From: Chitinophaga filiformis
GTDB taxonomy: Bacteria > Bacteroidota > Bacteroidia > Chitinophagales > Chitinophagaceae
Assembly: GCF_021646545.1 (NCBI RefSeq)
Contig: NZ_JAKIRP010000001.1
Span: forward strand, 186,001 to 250,000
Reading direction: 5' to 3'
Length of the DNA: 64,000 bases
Shown here: positions 18,940-27,706 of the stretch, piece by piece
Position numbering within the stretch: position 1 is the first letter of the stretch
Layout: the number at the start of each line of letters is the position of its first letter
Notes under the pieces: model-generated
The model's input: only the letters and a program-made list of their open reading frames with translations
What the model was told of the DNA's origin: nothing
Databases searched by the model: none
Program-made: the position numbers and the translations under genes

Positions 18940-19329
18940 TTGAAGAAGTTAGCCAATCCAGCTACGAGATTAAGGCATCTTAACTCAACTGACGCTATTG
19001 GTGCAGGTGGAGGAACAGTTTTGTTAATGTTCGCAGAAAGACTGCCTGATACCTATTGGTTTAAGACGTATCTCATACTGGCCGCACCATCACTTTCCGT
19101 CAGTCTCTCAAAAATCACCAACATTATAATAAGGCAATGTAATATTGTCTCTGACATGTTGCGTGACGCACAAAATGAAAGGAGTATTTTAAGATCGCTC
19201 AAATTATTGAAGAAAAATCCTCTTGCTTCACAAGCGAGCATAGAGAAATTGGAACAAGCTTATTTAGCTGCTGAAATAAAACGTGTCGAAAACATGATCC
19301 TTAATTTAAATAAAACGCGAAGCGATTGA
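18940..19329 (+). CDS. Small membrane-associated protein, unknown
   Basis: A 129-residue open frame beginning with TTG at 18940 (KKLANPATRLRHLNS) and ending 3 nt before the convergent moaD stop. Two moderately hydrophobic stretches (GAGGGTVLLMFAERL and YWFKTYLILAAPSLSV) precede a charged, helix-prone C-terminal half (LLKKNPLASQASIEKLEQ). No known domain is recognised. The non-ATG start makes the exact N-terminus uncertain; an internal ATG would remove the first hydrophobic stretch. Confidence 0.5.
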   Translation: MKKLANPATRLRHLNSTDAIGAGGGTVLLMFAERLPDTYWFKTYLILAAPSLSVSLSKITNIIIRQCNIVSDMLRDAQNERSILRSLKLLKKNPLASQASIEKLEQAYLAAEIKRVENMILNLNKTRSD

Positions 19330-19331
19330 TC

Positions 19332-19562
19332 TCACCCACCACTCACCGGTGGGATGACCGCCACTTCATCTCCTGGTTGTAATACATCCTCATCATTGGC
19401 ATACACTTTATTCACTGCTATCATCAGAGAACGTAGCTGTTCCAGTTGCGGATATTTTGTATACAACCAGGTCCTGAGTGCTGCTACTGAAGTAACTCCT
19501 TCCGCCGTAATAACAGGTGCTCCTGCTATATCTTTCGCTATGCCGAATAGTAAAATGCGCAT
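19332..19562 (-). CDS. moaD: Molybdopterin synthase sulfur carrier subunit MoaD
   Basis: A 76-residue ubiquitin-fold protein ending in the required double glycine (VIPPVSGG). The C-terminal glycine is adenylylated by MoeB and thiocarboxylated, then donates sulfur in the MoaE complex. The LFGIAKDIAG start and GDEVAVIPPVSGG end are typical. The stop codon follows the second glycine directly, as it must. Confidence 0.94.
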   Translation of the reverse strand: MRILLFGIAKDIAGAPVITAEGVTSVAALRTWLYTKYPQLEQLRSLMIAVNKVYANDEDVLQPGDEVAVIPPVSGG

Positions 19563-19637
19563 ATCCCTTCATGAAATTTGGATAAAGCTACGATAATGTA
19601 GTAATTTTAAACAGAAGACATATCAAATAAACGTAAG

Positions 19638-20006
19638 ATGAAAATCAGGATCAGAGGTAACAGCATCCGCTACAGGCTGGATAAAAAAGACATAGAAGTA
19701 CTGAAAGCTGACGGCAAAGTGGAGGAAAGCACTACGATTGGCGCAGGCAACCTTCATTTCTGTATTAAGGCCAAAACCGGCAGCAATGCGCCTTTTATTA
19801 AATTAGAATCTTCCGCCATACATCTTTCATTTCCGAAAGAACAGGTAGACCAATGGACAGATACCGACCAGGTGGGCTTCTCCGCCGAAATTCCCAATGC
19901 AGACGGTTCCGTATTAAGTATTCTCGTTGAGAAAGATTTTAAGTGCCTGACGGAACGGGATGAAGATGACAGCAACGCATTTGACAATCCTGCAAGCAGC
20001 TGCTAG
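19638..20006 (+). CDS. Conserved hypothetical protein (possible DUF7009)
   Basis: A 122-residue soluble protein beginning MKIRIRGNSIRYRLDKKDIE, with alternating strands and no signal peptide or membrane helix. The start resembles a small family annotated in Bacteroidota as DUF7009 that tends to sit near molybdenum-cofactor genes; that name is from memory and should be confirmed. Here it is 75 nt from moaD, divergent. A tail rich in Asp/Glu and a terminal Cys are visible, but no catalytic motif. Confidence 0.7.
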   Translation: MKIRIRGNSIRYRLDKKDIEVLKADGKVEESTTIGAGNLHFCIKAKTGSNAPFIKLESSAIHLSFPKEQVDQWTDTDQVGFSAEIPNADGSVLSILVEKDFKCLTERDEDDSNAFDNPASSC

Positions 20007-20237
20007 TCATACATTTATCCGGTAACATATTTCATACAGGGAGAGCGGAATATCTCATTTTTACACTCGAAAAGTTCAGGGTAGACACTATCTTTTTTAA
20101 TAGACTATAAAATATGACATAACCCTGACATGCAATGCATTAATGCCCGATTTTTCCGCTTTAAGTAAATCTTTTTCCCGATTCGATTAAGCAAGCGGAC
20201 ATTACTGATCGTTCTTTGTGGAAAAATCAGTCAGTCA

Positions 20238-22715
20238 ATGTTCGGCTATCTACAAAAGCTACAAATCAGCATTTTCCTATATCTGTTCCTGTGCATATCT
20301 GCCAACGCACAAACCAAAGTGAACATAGAGGGTACAGTCAGAGATATCAATAACGTTCCATTACCCAAAGTGAGCGTACTGCTCAACAAAAGCCAGACCG
20401 CTTTTACTGACGAAAACGGCCATTATGTCTTTTCCGATCTGCCTGAAGGCGCAGAATATACCATCCGCTTCACACATACCGGTTTTGAACCTTTACAGCA
20501 AAAAGTAAAAGGGAACAGACTGGATGTTACCTTAGTACCAGCTTCTTCTCAGCTGCAAACTGTAGAAATCACCGGAAGAACTGAAAAAGGATATAAGAAC
20601 ACCGCTTCCTTTATCGGCACCAAAACAGCTACTCCCCTGAAAGACGTGCCTCAGTCTATCTCTTACGTTACCAAAGAACTGATGCAGGACCAGGCATCCG
20701 TAAGAATGGGAGACGTAGTGAAAAACTTTAGTGGTGTGAACCAGTTTACTTTTTATGATGATATCACTATCCGTGGTTTCCGTATCAATGGCGGTAGTAC
20801 CACACAGTTGCTGAATGGCCTGCGTACCTTCACCGGTTTCTGGAAACAGCCAATGGTTAACTACCTGGAAAGAGTAGAAGTGATCAAGGGCCCTGCTTCT
20901 GCCTTGTTTGGAAATGCCTCTCCCGGCGGTACCATCAATCGTGTAACCAAGAAACCATTGGAGGAAGCCCGTAAATCACTCAGCTTCACCATGGGTAGCT
21001 TCAATAACACCCGGGTACTGGCCGACTTTACTGGTCCATTAAACGATGAGAAAACCATCCTGTACCGTCTGAACATCGGGTATGAAAATACAGAGTCCTT
21101 CCGTGACCTGCAGTTCGACAAGAACCTGGTGATTGCACCATCCGTGTCTTTCCTGCCAACAGAAAAAACACGTATCAACTTTGATGCGGTATATAACAAA
21201 TCCAACAGCCGTCTTGACCGCGGACAGTCAGTGTTGTATAAGGGCGACCTCTATTCAACGCCGATCTCCCGCTCACTCAGCGCTACCAACGACTACCTCA
21301 ACGAGGAAACATATACAGTAACAGCATCTCTGAACCACCAGTTCTCCAGCCGTCTGGCCTTCAACCTCGCTTACCTGCGTACCGGTTATACAGAAGACCT
21401 GCTGGAACACCGTAGTGCCAATGCTTATGCAGTGGATTCTTCCGGCACCCCTATTCCTAACCTGGTAGCCCGTCAGTCATTCATACGCAAAAAGAATCCT
21501 TCCAGCGATAATGCTTCTGCTTATCTGACTTATAGCATGGAAACTGGTAAGGTATCACATAAACTGGTGGGCGGTTATGACTATGCTACTTCCAAACTGC
21601 CTCCCGGCGCTTCCCAGTTAACGGCGAGCAATTACCAGCTGAAAGCCGGTGGCTCCGCAGCATACAATCCGGCAAAAGCGGCGAACTATGTATTCTACAA
21701 CTACACCACTCCTGACGGGAAGGTGATCAGTATACCAAAGCCAAATGTTTCTTCCTTCGACATCACTAAAAATGATAACAAGCTGGAAGATCCTTCCAAG
21801 TACACTTATGTTGTACAGAACAGTGCCGTTCTGCCGTCTTTCAGCAGCATCGGCGGTATTTATCTGCAGGACCAGATCAGTATCGGAAATCTGAAATTGT
21901 TACTTGGCGGCCGTTACGAAACCTATACCGACAAACAGAACTACAGGACCGATAGTGTGAAAAAAGTAACGCAACATACCTTCCTGCCAAGACTGGGTGT
22001 GGTATACAGCATCAACCGCAATATCAATGTATACGGTATGTATACCAAAGGCTACAATCCTCAGGATGCTGCTGTTCAAACCAATCCACTCTCCGGCGGA
22101 CCATTCGATCCTATCACCAGCCAACTGTGGGAAGGCGGCCTGAAAACAGAATGGCTCAATGGCAATGTGACTGCCAATGCAGCTGTTTATCATATTGTAC
22201 AGACCAACACATTGTATAACGCAAACGAACCAGGTAATCCTGACAAGATGATCCAGATCGGTGAGGAAACCTCCAAAGGTGTAGAACTGGATGTAACCGG
22301 ACGAATCACTGACAACTGGGACCTGACGCTGGCATATGCTTTCAACGACGCTACCATCAGCAAGTCAGGTAAAACCGACTCAGCACTGGTAGGCAAACAG
22401 AAACCAAATGCGCCAAAACATCAGGGTAACATCTGGACGAAATACACTATTCCTTCCGGTCCGGTAAAGGGCTTAGGTGTGGGAGCTGGCGCTAACTTCG
22501 TAACAGAAAGGAATGTGTCGCTCAACACAACACAGACCCTGCCTGGTTACGTACTGGTTAACGCGGCTGTGTACTACCAGGTGAATAAAGTGCGCTTACA
22601 GGTGAATTTCAACAACGTTACAAATAAAACCTACTGGGTCGGCGGATATGACTATATTCGTCTCTTCCCCGGCGCACCGAGGAGCTGGCAGGCAACAATC
22701 TCATATACATTCTGA
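20238..22715 (+). CDS. TonB-dependent siderophore-type receptor
   Basis: An 825-residue outer-membrane receptor. A signal peptide (residues 1-24, ending SANA) is followed by a carboxypeptidase-regulatory-like domain (about 27-105), a plug domain (about 130-235) with DVPQSISYVTKELM and NVYG-type barrel strands, and a beta-barrel ending in aromatic YTF. The plug sequence DVPQSIS and IRGFRINGG are hallmarks of the FhuA/FoxA-like ferric-siderophore subgroup. It is followed after 2 nt by a PepSY membrane protein, a common partner for reductive iron release. The cargo is inferred to be a metal chelate. Confidence 0.92.
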   Translation: MFGYLQKLQISIFLYLFLCISANAQTKVNIEGTVRDINNVPLPKVSVLLNKSQTAFTDENGHYVFSDLPEGAEYTIRFTHTGFEPLQQKVKGNRLDVTLVPASSQLQTVEITGRTEKGYKNTASFIGTKTATPLKDVPQSISYVTKELMQDQASVRMGDVVKNFSGVNQFTFYDDITIRGFRINGGSTTQLLNGLRTFTGFWKQPMVNYLERVEVIKGPASALFGNASPGGTINRVTKKPLEEARKSLSFTMGSFNNTRVLADFTGPLNDEKTILYRLNIGYENTESFRDLQFDKNLVIAPSVSFLPTEKTRINFDAVYNKSNSRLDRGQSVLYKGDLYSTPISRSLSATNDYLNEETYTVTASLNHQFSSRLAFNLAYLRTGYTEDLLEHRSANAYAVDSSGTPIPNLVARQSFIRKKNPSSDNASAYLTYSMETGKVSHKLVGGYDYATSKLPPGASQLTASNYQLKAGGSAAYNPAKAANYVFYNYTTPDGKVISIPKPNVSSFDITKNDNKLEDPSKYTYVVQNSAVLPSFSSIGGIYLQDQISIGNLKLLLGGRYETYTDKQNYRTDSVKKVTQHTFLPRLGVVYSINRNINVYGMYTKGYNPQDAAVQTNPLSGGPFDPITSQLWEGGLKTEWLNGNVTANAAVYHIVQTNTLYNANEPGNPDKMIQIGEETSKGVELDVTGRITDNWDLTLAYAFNDATISKSGKTDSALVGKQKPNAPKHQGNIWTKYTIPSGPVKGLGVGAGANFVTERNVSLNTTQTLPGYVLVNAAVYYQVNKVRLQVNFNNVTNKTYWVGGYDYIRLFPGAPRSWQATISYTF

Positions 22716-22717
22716 TC

Positions 22718-23902
22718 ATGAAAAAAATATTTGGCTGGTTACATCTCTGGCTGGGAATAGCTTCCGGCATTGTGGTCCTCGTGGTAGCGGGGACAGGCAG
22801 CCTGCTCGTATTTGAAGAAGAACTGGAACATGTGTTCCAGTCTTCTTTTTTTTATGTAGAGGTGCCGGCAAATACTTCCAGACAACCGCTGGACAACCTG
22901 ACCGCCTATGTACAACGGGAAAATCCTAAATACAGGGTCGGCAACATCCTGGTAGAACCTGAGGCCGACCGTAGTGTTGTCTATCTTTTACGGAAGGGGA
23001 AAGGCAATAAGGTGCTTAAAAATCAGTTGTATGTAGCTGTCAATCCCTATACCGGCAAGATCATTGAATCCATTCCCGGTAATAAACGCTTCTTCTCCGT
23101 TGTACTGCAGCTACATCGCTACCTGTGCATAGGCGAGACCGGTAAGTTCATTACCGGCATTTCCTGTTCCATCTTCACCATCCTGATCCTTACAGGTCTG
23201 ATACTGTGGTGGCCTAAAAGGAACAACCGTAAACAGCGCTTAAGCGTAAAATGGAATGCGTCTTTCAAAAGACTTAACTGGGACCTGCATGCTGTATTTG
23301 GCTTCTATGTACACATCATATTGCTGATCATCGCACTTACAGGACTTGTATGGAGCTATAAGTGGATGAACAATTTGCTTTATATCGCTTTCGATGGCAA
23401 CACCAAACAACAGAAAATAGTGCCTCCGGCAAGCCTTGCCGTAAAGAATACAGGGATTGCTTACCTGGAAAAGATCGTCAACACAACCAATACGAGACTG
23501 CCATATGAAGGTGCGATCACTATCCGCTTTGCGGAAAATGACAGCACGTCTATTGCAGCTTCGAAAGAAAACAGGGCCAGGCATGGCAATGTGAGCGATT
23601 TCCTTTATTTCCAGGCTGGCACGGGTGAGCTAATAAAGGAGCGACTGTATGACAATGAAAGTAATGGCACCATCGCCAGAAGATGGGTATATCCTTTACA
23701 CAGAGGTACACTCTATGGATGGCCAACGCAGATACTGGCATTGATCGCAGCCCTCGTAGCTACTACGCTGCCGATATCCGGGTTCCTGATATGGATGGGC
23801 AGAAAGAAGAAAAAGAAAAAACCGGAACTAAAAGCGAAAGCGGTAAAACCACAGGCTTTACCCCTGGATAAGCATTCGAACACCAGCGTACAATATCAGT
23901 AA
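22718..23902 (+). CDS. PepSY-associated membrane protein (putative iron-siderophore reductase)
   Basis: A 394-residue inner-membrane protein with four hydrophobic helices and PepSY-type periplasmic domains: N-terminal helix LHLWLGIASGIVVLVVAGTG, a first periplasmic part, a helix pair around HRYLCIGETGKFITG and GLILWWPKR, another around HIILLIIALTGLVWS, and a last helix before a lysine-rich tail. The conserved histidines near helix ends are those proposed to bind haem in FpvG/FsqB-like proteins. It begins 2 nt after the receptor stop and its end overlaps the convergent TauE gene by 45 nt. A reductase role is inference from family and operon. Confidence 0.85.
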   Translation: MKKIFGWLHLWLGIASGIVVLVVAGTGSLLVFEEELEHVFQSSFFYVEVPANTSRQPLDNLTAYVQRENPKYRVGNILVEPEADRSVVYLLRKGKGNKVLKNQLYVAVNPYTGKIIESIPGNKRFFSVVLQLHRYLCIGETGKFITGISCSIFTILILTGLILWWPKRNNRKQRLSVKWNASFKRLNWDLHAVFGFYVHIILLIIALTGLVWSYKWMNNLLYIAFDGNTKQQKIVPPASLAVKNTGIAYLEKIVNTTNTRLPYEGAITIRFAENDSTSIAASKENRARHGNVSDFLYFQAGTGELIKERLYDNESNGTIARRWVYPLHRGTLYGWPTQILALIAALVATTLPISGFLIWMGRKKKKKKPELKAKAVKPQALPLDKHSNTSVQYQ

Positions 23903-24601
23903 GGCAGTAGCTCCTTCCACTATCCGTGGTTTCAGCACTGCCGCGCTCAAACGGGCGCCTATCTGTCCGCCGATGATAACAGACAATAAAAGCGGGCCGG
24001 CAAAGTGAAGATCGAATACAATTTCCCCTTTGCTGGCCTGCCCTAATAACCCGCCGATAGAATTTATCAGTATAAACACGCTACAGATCCCCGCTATCTT
24101 CTTCGCTGTATCGTAACGCCCCAAACGTAATACCGGCGACAAATAAATACCTCCACCAATACCAGTCATACCCGACAACAAGCCGATTGCAGCGCCTACA
24201 ATACCGTATTTGTAAGTCTTCTGTGCGTTGGGATCCGGCACATATTCCTTTTCCAGGAACAGCTTATAACACATCAGCAAAGCGGCTACGGTCAAAGCAA
24301 CGCCCAACAGCAGGAAAAAAGTATGTTGTTTTAATGGCAGGTAACTACCTACGAAGGCAAATGGAACACTGATCACACTTAGCTGCAAAGCCCTCTTCAT
24401 CGGCAACTGGCCTGCGCGGTAAAAGTGATAAACACCACCTGTCACCACCACCACGTTGCAGAGTAATGCTGTAGATTTCATCAGTTGGAAATCAATACTC
24501 CACAAAGCCATTAAAGCCAGATAACTGGAACCTCCACCAAAGCCGGCAGAAGCATACAACAGCGCCACCGTAAAGAACAGTATGCAAAGTTCAATAGACA
24601 T
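23858..24601 (-). CDS. TauE/SafE family permease
   Basis: A 247-residue polytopic protein of the TauE/SafE (sulfite exporter) family with about seven or eight hydrophobic helices. The tandem family signature is visible as ASAGFGGGSSYLALM near the start and GLLSGMTGIGGGIYLSPVL after the middle. These permeases export or import sulfur-containing anions. It starts 8 nt after the MoeB-like gene stop and ends inside the PepSY coding sequence (opposite strand). Linkage to a rhodanese-containing MoeB protein suggests sulfur chemistry, by inference. Confidence 0.88.
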   Translation of the reverse strand: MSIELCILFFTVALLYASAGFGGGSSYLALMALWSIDFQLMKSTALLCNVVVVTGGVYHFYRAGQLPMKRALQLSVISVPFAFVGSYLPLKQHTFFLLLGVALTVAALLMCYKLFLEKEYVPDPNAQKTYKYGIVGAAIGLLSGMTGIGGGIYLSPVLRLGRYDTAKKIAGICSVFILINSIGGLLGQASKGEIVFDLHFAGPLLLSVIIGGQIGARLSAAVLKPRIVEGATALLILYAGVRMLIQG

Positions 24602-24609
24602 AAGTCAGT

Positions 24610-25695
24610 TTAATAAGTGTTCATTTCCACATCGATTTCGGCGGCCCAGGCATGGATGCCTCCTTCTATATTGTAGACCGCAGGGAAACCTGCTGCATCC
24701 AGCTGTTGCGCCACCATGAGGCTACGCATTCCATGATGGCATAGTAACGCTATCGGCTGGTCTTTTCTCAGTTTCGGAATAATACTTGCCACCATTCGCA
24801 TCGGTACATGCATGGCTTGTGGAATATGACATATTTCCCATTCATCAGGTTCCCTTACATCTATCAGTTGTAAAGGCTTTTCTGTGTTCAGCCAATCCTC
24901 CAGCTGATGTACCGACAAACTTTTGACGCCGCCTGTGTCGCAGGGCTGCTCGTAGCTTTCCTGCAGGGCAGTGATGTCATGATTACCGGGAACAGGTTTG
25001 ATCTGGAAGGTGTGATGAATGTTATAGAGCGTATCGATAGTCAGTAACTGATTGCTGAGTGGCTCACCGATGCCGGTGATAATCTTCACGGTTTCATTAG
25101 CCTGGTAAGAACCGATGATGCCGGGTAGGATACCCAGCACGCCAATATCACTGCAATTGAGCATAGTGCCCGGCTCCGGCTGTTCCGGGAACAGGCAGCG
25201 GTAAGTAGCGCTACCCTTGTAATTGAACACACTGACCTGCCCTTCGTATTTATGGATAGCGCCATATACAAAGGGTTTATTGAGTATTACACAGGCATCG
25301 TTCACCAGGTAACGGGTGCCGAAATTGTCTGTACAGTCCACCACTACATCATAAGGCCTGATAATGTCAAGTGCATTGTCGGGTATGATCCAGGTGTCAT
25401 ACATAGCGAATTGTACCTCCGGATTGAGTGCCTGCAGGCGTTTCACTGCTGCTTTCAATTTTGGGCTACCTACTTCATCTGTGTTGTAAAGAACCTGTCG
25501 TTGCAGGTTTGTGAGAGAAATATCGTCGTGTTCCACGATACCGATCTTTCCAATTCCCATTGCAGTGAGATATTGCAATACGGGCACTCCTAATCCTCCT
25601 GCACCTATTACGAGCACTGCTGCATTGTTCAGCAGTTGTTGTTTTGCGGGTCCGAAGCCTTCCAGTTTCAGGTGTCTGTCATATCGTTGCATCAT
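24610..25695 (-). CDS. MoeB/ThiF-type adenylyltransferase with C-terminal rhodanese domain
   Basis: A 361-residue fusion. The N-terminal E1-like domain has RYDRHLKLEGFG, the nucleotide loop VLVIGAGGLGVPVLQYL (31-36 GAGGLG) and DNFGTRYLVND, and should adenylylate the C-terminus of a MoaD/ThiS-type carrier. The C-terminal rhodanese domain ends with LLCHHGMRS, whose C319 is the likely persulfide-carrying cysteine, and a conserved GGIHAW. In the context of moaD about 5 kb away the expected role is MoaD activation, though ThiS cannot be excluded. It overlaps the upstream acetyltransferase by 4 nt. Confidence 0.9.
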   Translation of the reverse strand: MMQRYDRHLKLEGFGPAKQQLLNNAAVLVIGAGGLGVPVLQYLTAMGIGKIGIVEHDDISLTNLQRQVLYNTDEVGSPKLKAAVKRLQALNPEVQFAMYDTWIIPDNALDIIRPYDVVVDCTDNFGTRYLVNDACVILNKPFVYGAIHKYEGQVSVFNYKGSATYRCLFPEQPEPGTMLNCSDIGVLGILPGIIGSYQANETVKIITGIGEPLSNQLLTIDTLYNIHHTFQIKPVPGNHDITALQESYEQPCDTGGVKSLSVHQLEDWLNTEKPLQLIDVREPDEWEICHIPQAMHVPMRMVASIIPKLRKDQPIALLCHHGMRSLMVAQQLDAAGFPAVYNIEGGIHAWAAEIDVEMNTY

Positions 25696-26237
25696 CCGTT
25701 CTTTATCCTTTTAGACATTAATATTGAATCACCATATGTACCATCCGTTTGCCTAAATCCCTGAAGCAAACGTCCATATTCCAGGAAACCAAAGTTACGA
25801 TACAACTGGATAGCTCTTTCATTATTTGCAAATACATTGAGATGAATGGTTTCCAGCTCTTTATGCTGCTCTGCCCAACGCATGGCGGCGGTCATCAGAC
25901 GGCGGCCGATACCCATGTTCCAGTATTCATGCAGGATGGCGATTCCCAGCTGGCCCAGGTGGGCTTCTTTCTTCAGTTCTGATTGTTTGATGGTAATAGA
26001 GCCTGTGAGGCGGTTCTCCACAATCGCCAGCAGGTGAAGGTGTCTGGACTCATTGCTGAGAGAGCTGATAAACGCCCGCTCGTCCACGACTGTCAGTTCC
26101 GCGGCTTCCTGCTTTGTCATAAGCAGAAAATCTGTTTCCATAGTCAGCTGCCGGAACAGAGCCAGCAGTGCGGGAGCGTCTTCCAGAAGGGCCGGGCGTA
26201 CCAATAATACCTGGCCATTGGGTAGAAAGTGCTGCAT
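25692..26237 (-). CDS. GNAT family N-acetyltransferase
   Basis: A 181-residue acetyltransferase of the GNAT superfamily. The acetyl-CoA binding region reads LGIAILHEYWNMGIGRRLM (motif A, with the Q/RxxGxG/A-like WNMGIGR) followed by HLNVFANNERAIQLYRNFGF (motif B). The acceptor substrate is not predictable. It is the first gene of a three-gene minus-strand unit with the MoeB-like and TauE genes (4-nt overlap). A TACATTTG box lies only 4 nt upstream of its ATG. Confidence 0.9.
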   Translation of the reverse strand: MQHFLPNGQVLLVRPALLEDAPALLALFRQLTMETDFLLMTKQEAAELTVVDERAFISSLSNESRHLHLLAIVENRLTGSITIKQSELKKEAHLGQLGIAILHEYWNMGIGRRLMTAAMRWAEQHKELETIHLNVFANNERAIQLYRNFGFLEYGRLLQGFRQTDGTYGDSILMSKRIKNG

Positions 26238-26241
26238 ACTA

Positions 26242-26249
26242 CAAATGTA
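26242..26249 (-). promoter_or_regulatory. -7 box TACATTTG directly before the GNAT gene
   Basis: A perfect TAnnTTTG element read on the minus strand, ending 4 nt before the ATG at 26237. Transcription would start at or next to the start codon, giving a leaderless mRNA for the GNAT-MoeB-TauE operon. No clear -33 TTTG was found. Confidence 0.5.
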
Positions 26250-26254
26250 AGTAC

Positions 26255-26287
26255 AAAAAAAAGCGCTGCAACATATGCAACGCTTTT
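26255..26287 (-). terminator. Intrinsic terminator of serS
   Basis: A 12-bp stem (AAAAGCGCTGCA / TGCAACGCTTTT, one wobble) with a 5-nt loop, followed on the minus strand by a T-run (the A-run 26255-26262 on the plus strand). It lies 24 nt after the serS stop. Confidence 0.8.
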
Positions 26288-26310
26288 CTATTATTTCAAT
26301 ATTTCTTTAT

Positions 26311-27585
26311 TTATAGTGCGATCTTGTCTGCACCAAAATAAGGTTGTAGCACTTTCGGTATGTTGATACCTTCTGCGGTCTGATTATTCTCCAGTATACA
26401 TGCCAGGATACGTGGCAGGGCCAGAGAGCTACCGTTTAGGGTATGCACCAGCTGAGGTTTACCGCCACCGTCCTTAAAACGGATCTTGGCGCGGTTTGCC
26501 TGGAAAGCTTCAAAGTTGGATACCGAGCTCACTTCCAGCCATCTTTGCTGCGCGGTGCTATACACTTCAAAATCGTAGGTCAGTGCAGAACCGAAACCCA
26601 TATCACCACCACATAGGCGCAGAATGCGGTATGGCAGTTCCAGGGCTTTCACCAGTTCTTCCACATGTGCCACCATTTCGTCCAGCACCTCGTAAGACTT
26701 TTCCGGATGTACTACCTGTACTATCTCTACCTTATCGAACTGGTGCAAACGGTTCAGACCACGTACGTCTTTACCATAAGAACCTGCCTCACGGCGGAAA
26801 CAAGGCGTATAACCGGTCAGTTTTACAGGCAGTTCGCTGTCTTTCAGGATCTCATCCCTGAATAAGTTCGTCAGCGGCACTTCGGCGGTAGGGATGAGGT
26901 ATAACTCATCTTCTCCTACAAAATACATCTGGCCTTCCTTATCCGGCAACTGACCGGTACCGTAACCGGATGCCTCATTCACCAGGTGTGGCACCTGAAA
27001 TTCCGTATATCCTTTGCTGGTATTATAGTTCAGGAAATATTGGATCATAGCGCGTTGTAAACGTGCGCCGCGGTTCTTATATACCGGGAAACCGGCGCCG
27101 GAGATCTTATTTCCCAGTTCAAAATCGATCAGGTCATATTTCTTTGCCAGATCCCAGTGAGGCACTGCCCCTTCATATAATGCAGGGATCTCGCCACCTT
27201 TGCGCACTTCTACATTGTCCTCAGGTGTTTTACCCGGGGGCACCAACGGAGATGGCAGGTTAGGCAGTTTTACAAGTGTATCGTGTAAAAGCTTTTCAGC
27301 GGCTGCCAGCTGTTCATTGATGGGATGCAGCTTTTCATTCAGCGATGTTACTTCCGATTTACGTGATTCCGCTTCTTCTTTCTGCCCTTGGGCCATCAGC
27401 TTACCTATCTCTTTTGACAGCGAATTTGCTTTGGCCTTTGTCTCATCATACTCAAGGGTTAATTTCTTGCGCTTGTCGTCCAGCTCCAGCACCTGATCAA
27501 CCAGTTCCAGCTCTTTGAAGTTTTTCAAAGTGAGCCGTTCCAGCACCAGGTCTTTGTTTTGACGAATGAACGGAACTTGTAACAT
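26311..27585 (-). CDS. serS: Serine-tRNA ligase
   Basis: A 424-residue class II aminoacyl-tRNA synthetase. The N-terminal long antiparallel coiled coil (about 25-105) contacts the long variable arm of tRNA-Ser. Class II motif 2 (FRREAGSYGKDVRGLNRLHQ) and motif 3 (LNGSSLALPRILACILEN) are intact. Length is standard. A TATATTTG box lies 23 nt upstream of the ATG. The window also encodes a tRNA-Ser (62400). Confidence 0.97.
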   Translation of the reverse strand: MLQVPFIRQNKDLVLERLTLKNFKELELVDQVLELDDKRKKLTLEYDETKAKANSLSKEIGKLMAQGQKEEAESRKSEVTSLNEKLHPINEQLAAAEKLLHDTLVKLPNLPSPLVPPGKTPEDNVEVRKGGEIPALYEGAVPHWDLAKKYDLIDFELGNKISGAGFPVYKNRGARLQRAMIQYFLNYNTSKGYTEFQVPHLVNEASGYGTGQLPDKEGQMYFVGEDELYLIPTAEVPLTNLFRDEILKDSELPVKLTGYTPCFRREAGSYGKDVRGLNRLHQFDKVEIVQVVHPEKSYEVLDEMVAHVEELVKALELPYRILRLCGGDMGFGSALTYDFEVYSTAQQRWLEVSSVSNFEAFQANRAKIRFKDGGGKPQLVHTLNGSSLALPRILACILENNQTAEGINIPKVLQPYFGADKIAL

Positions 27586-27607
27586 TTTAAGATTTATTAA
27601 ATTTCAG

Positions 27608-27615
27608 CAAATATA
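27608..27615 (-). promoter_or_regulatory. -7 box TATATTTG of serS
   Basis: A perfect TAnnTTTG element on the minus strand, giving a predicted leader of about 20 nt before the serS ATG. No well-placed -33 TTTG is visible. Confidence 0.45.
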
Positions 27616-27626
27616 ACAGTCAATCA

Positions 27627-27690
27627 GGAATTGTGAATTAAGAAATAGGGAATGAAGCATTCCCCATCCCAATTCTTAATCCGCAATTCC
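27627..27690 (-). terminator. Long hairpin downstream of nadE
   Basis: Outer arms GGAATTGTGAATTAAGAA (27627-27644) and TTCTTAATCCGCAATTCC (27673-27690) pair over 18 positions with one mismatch and one wobble. An inner 7-bp stem GGGAATG/CATTCCC closes on an AAG loop. It begins 16 nt after the nadE stop and precedes the serS promoter. Confidence 0.6.
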
Positions 27691-27706
27691 CGACTGGTAA
27701 CTACAA

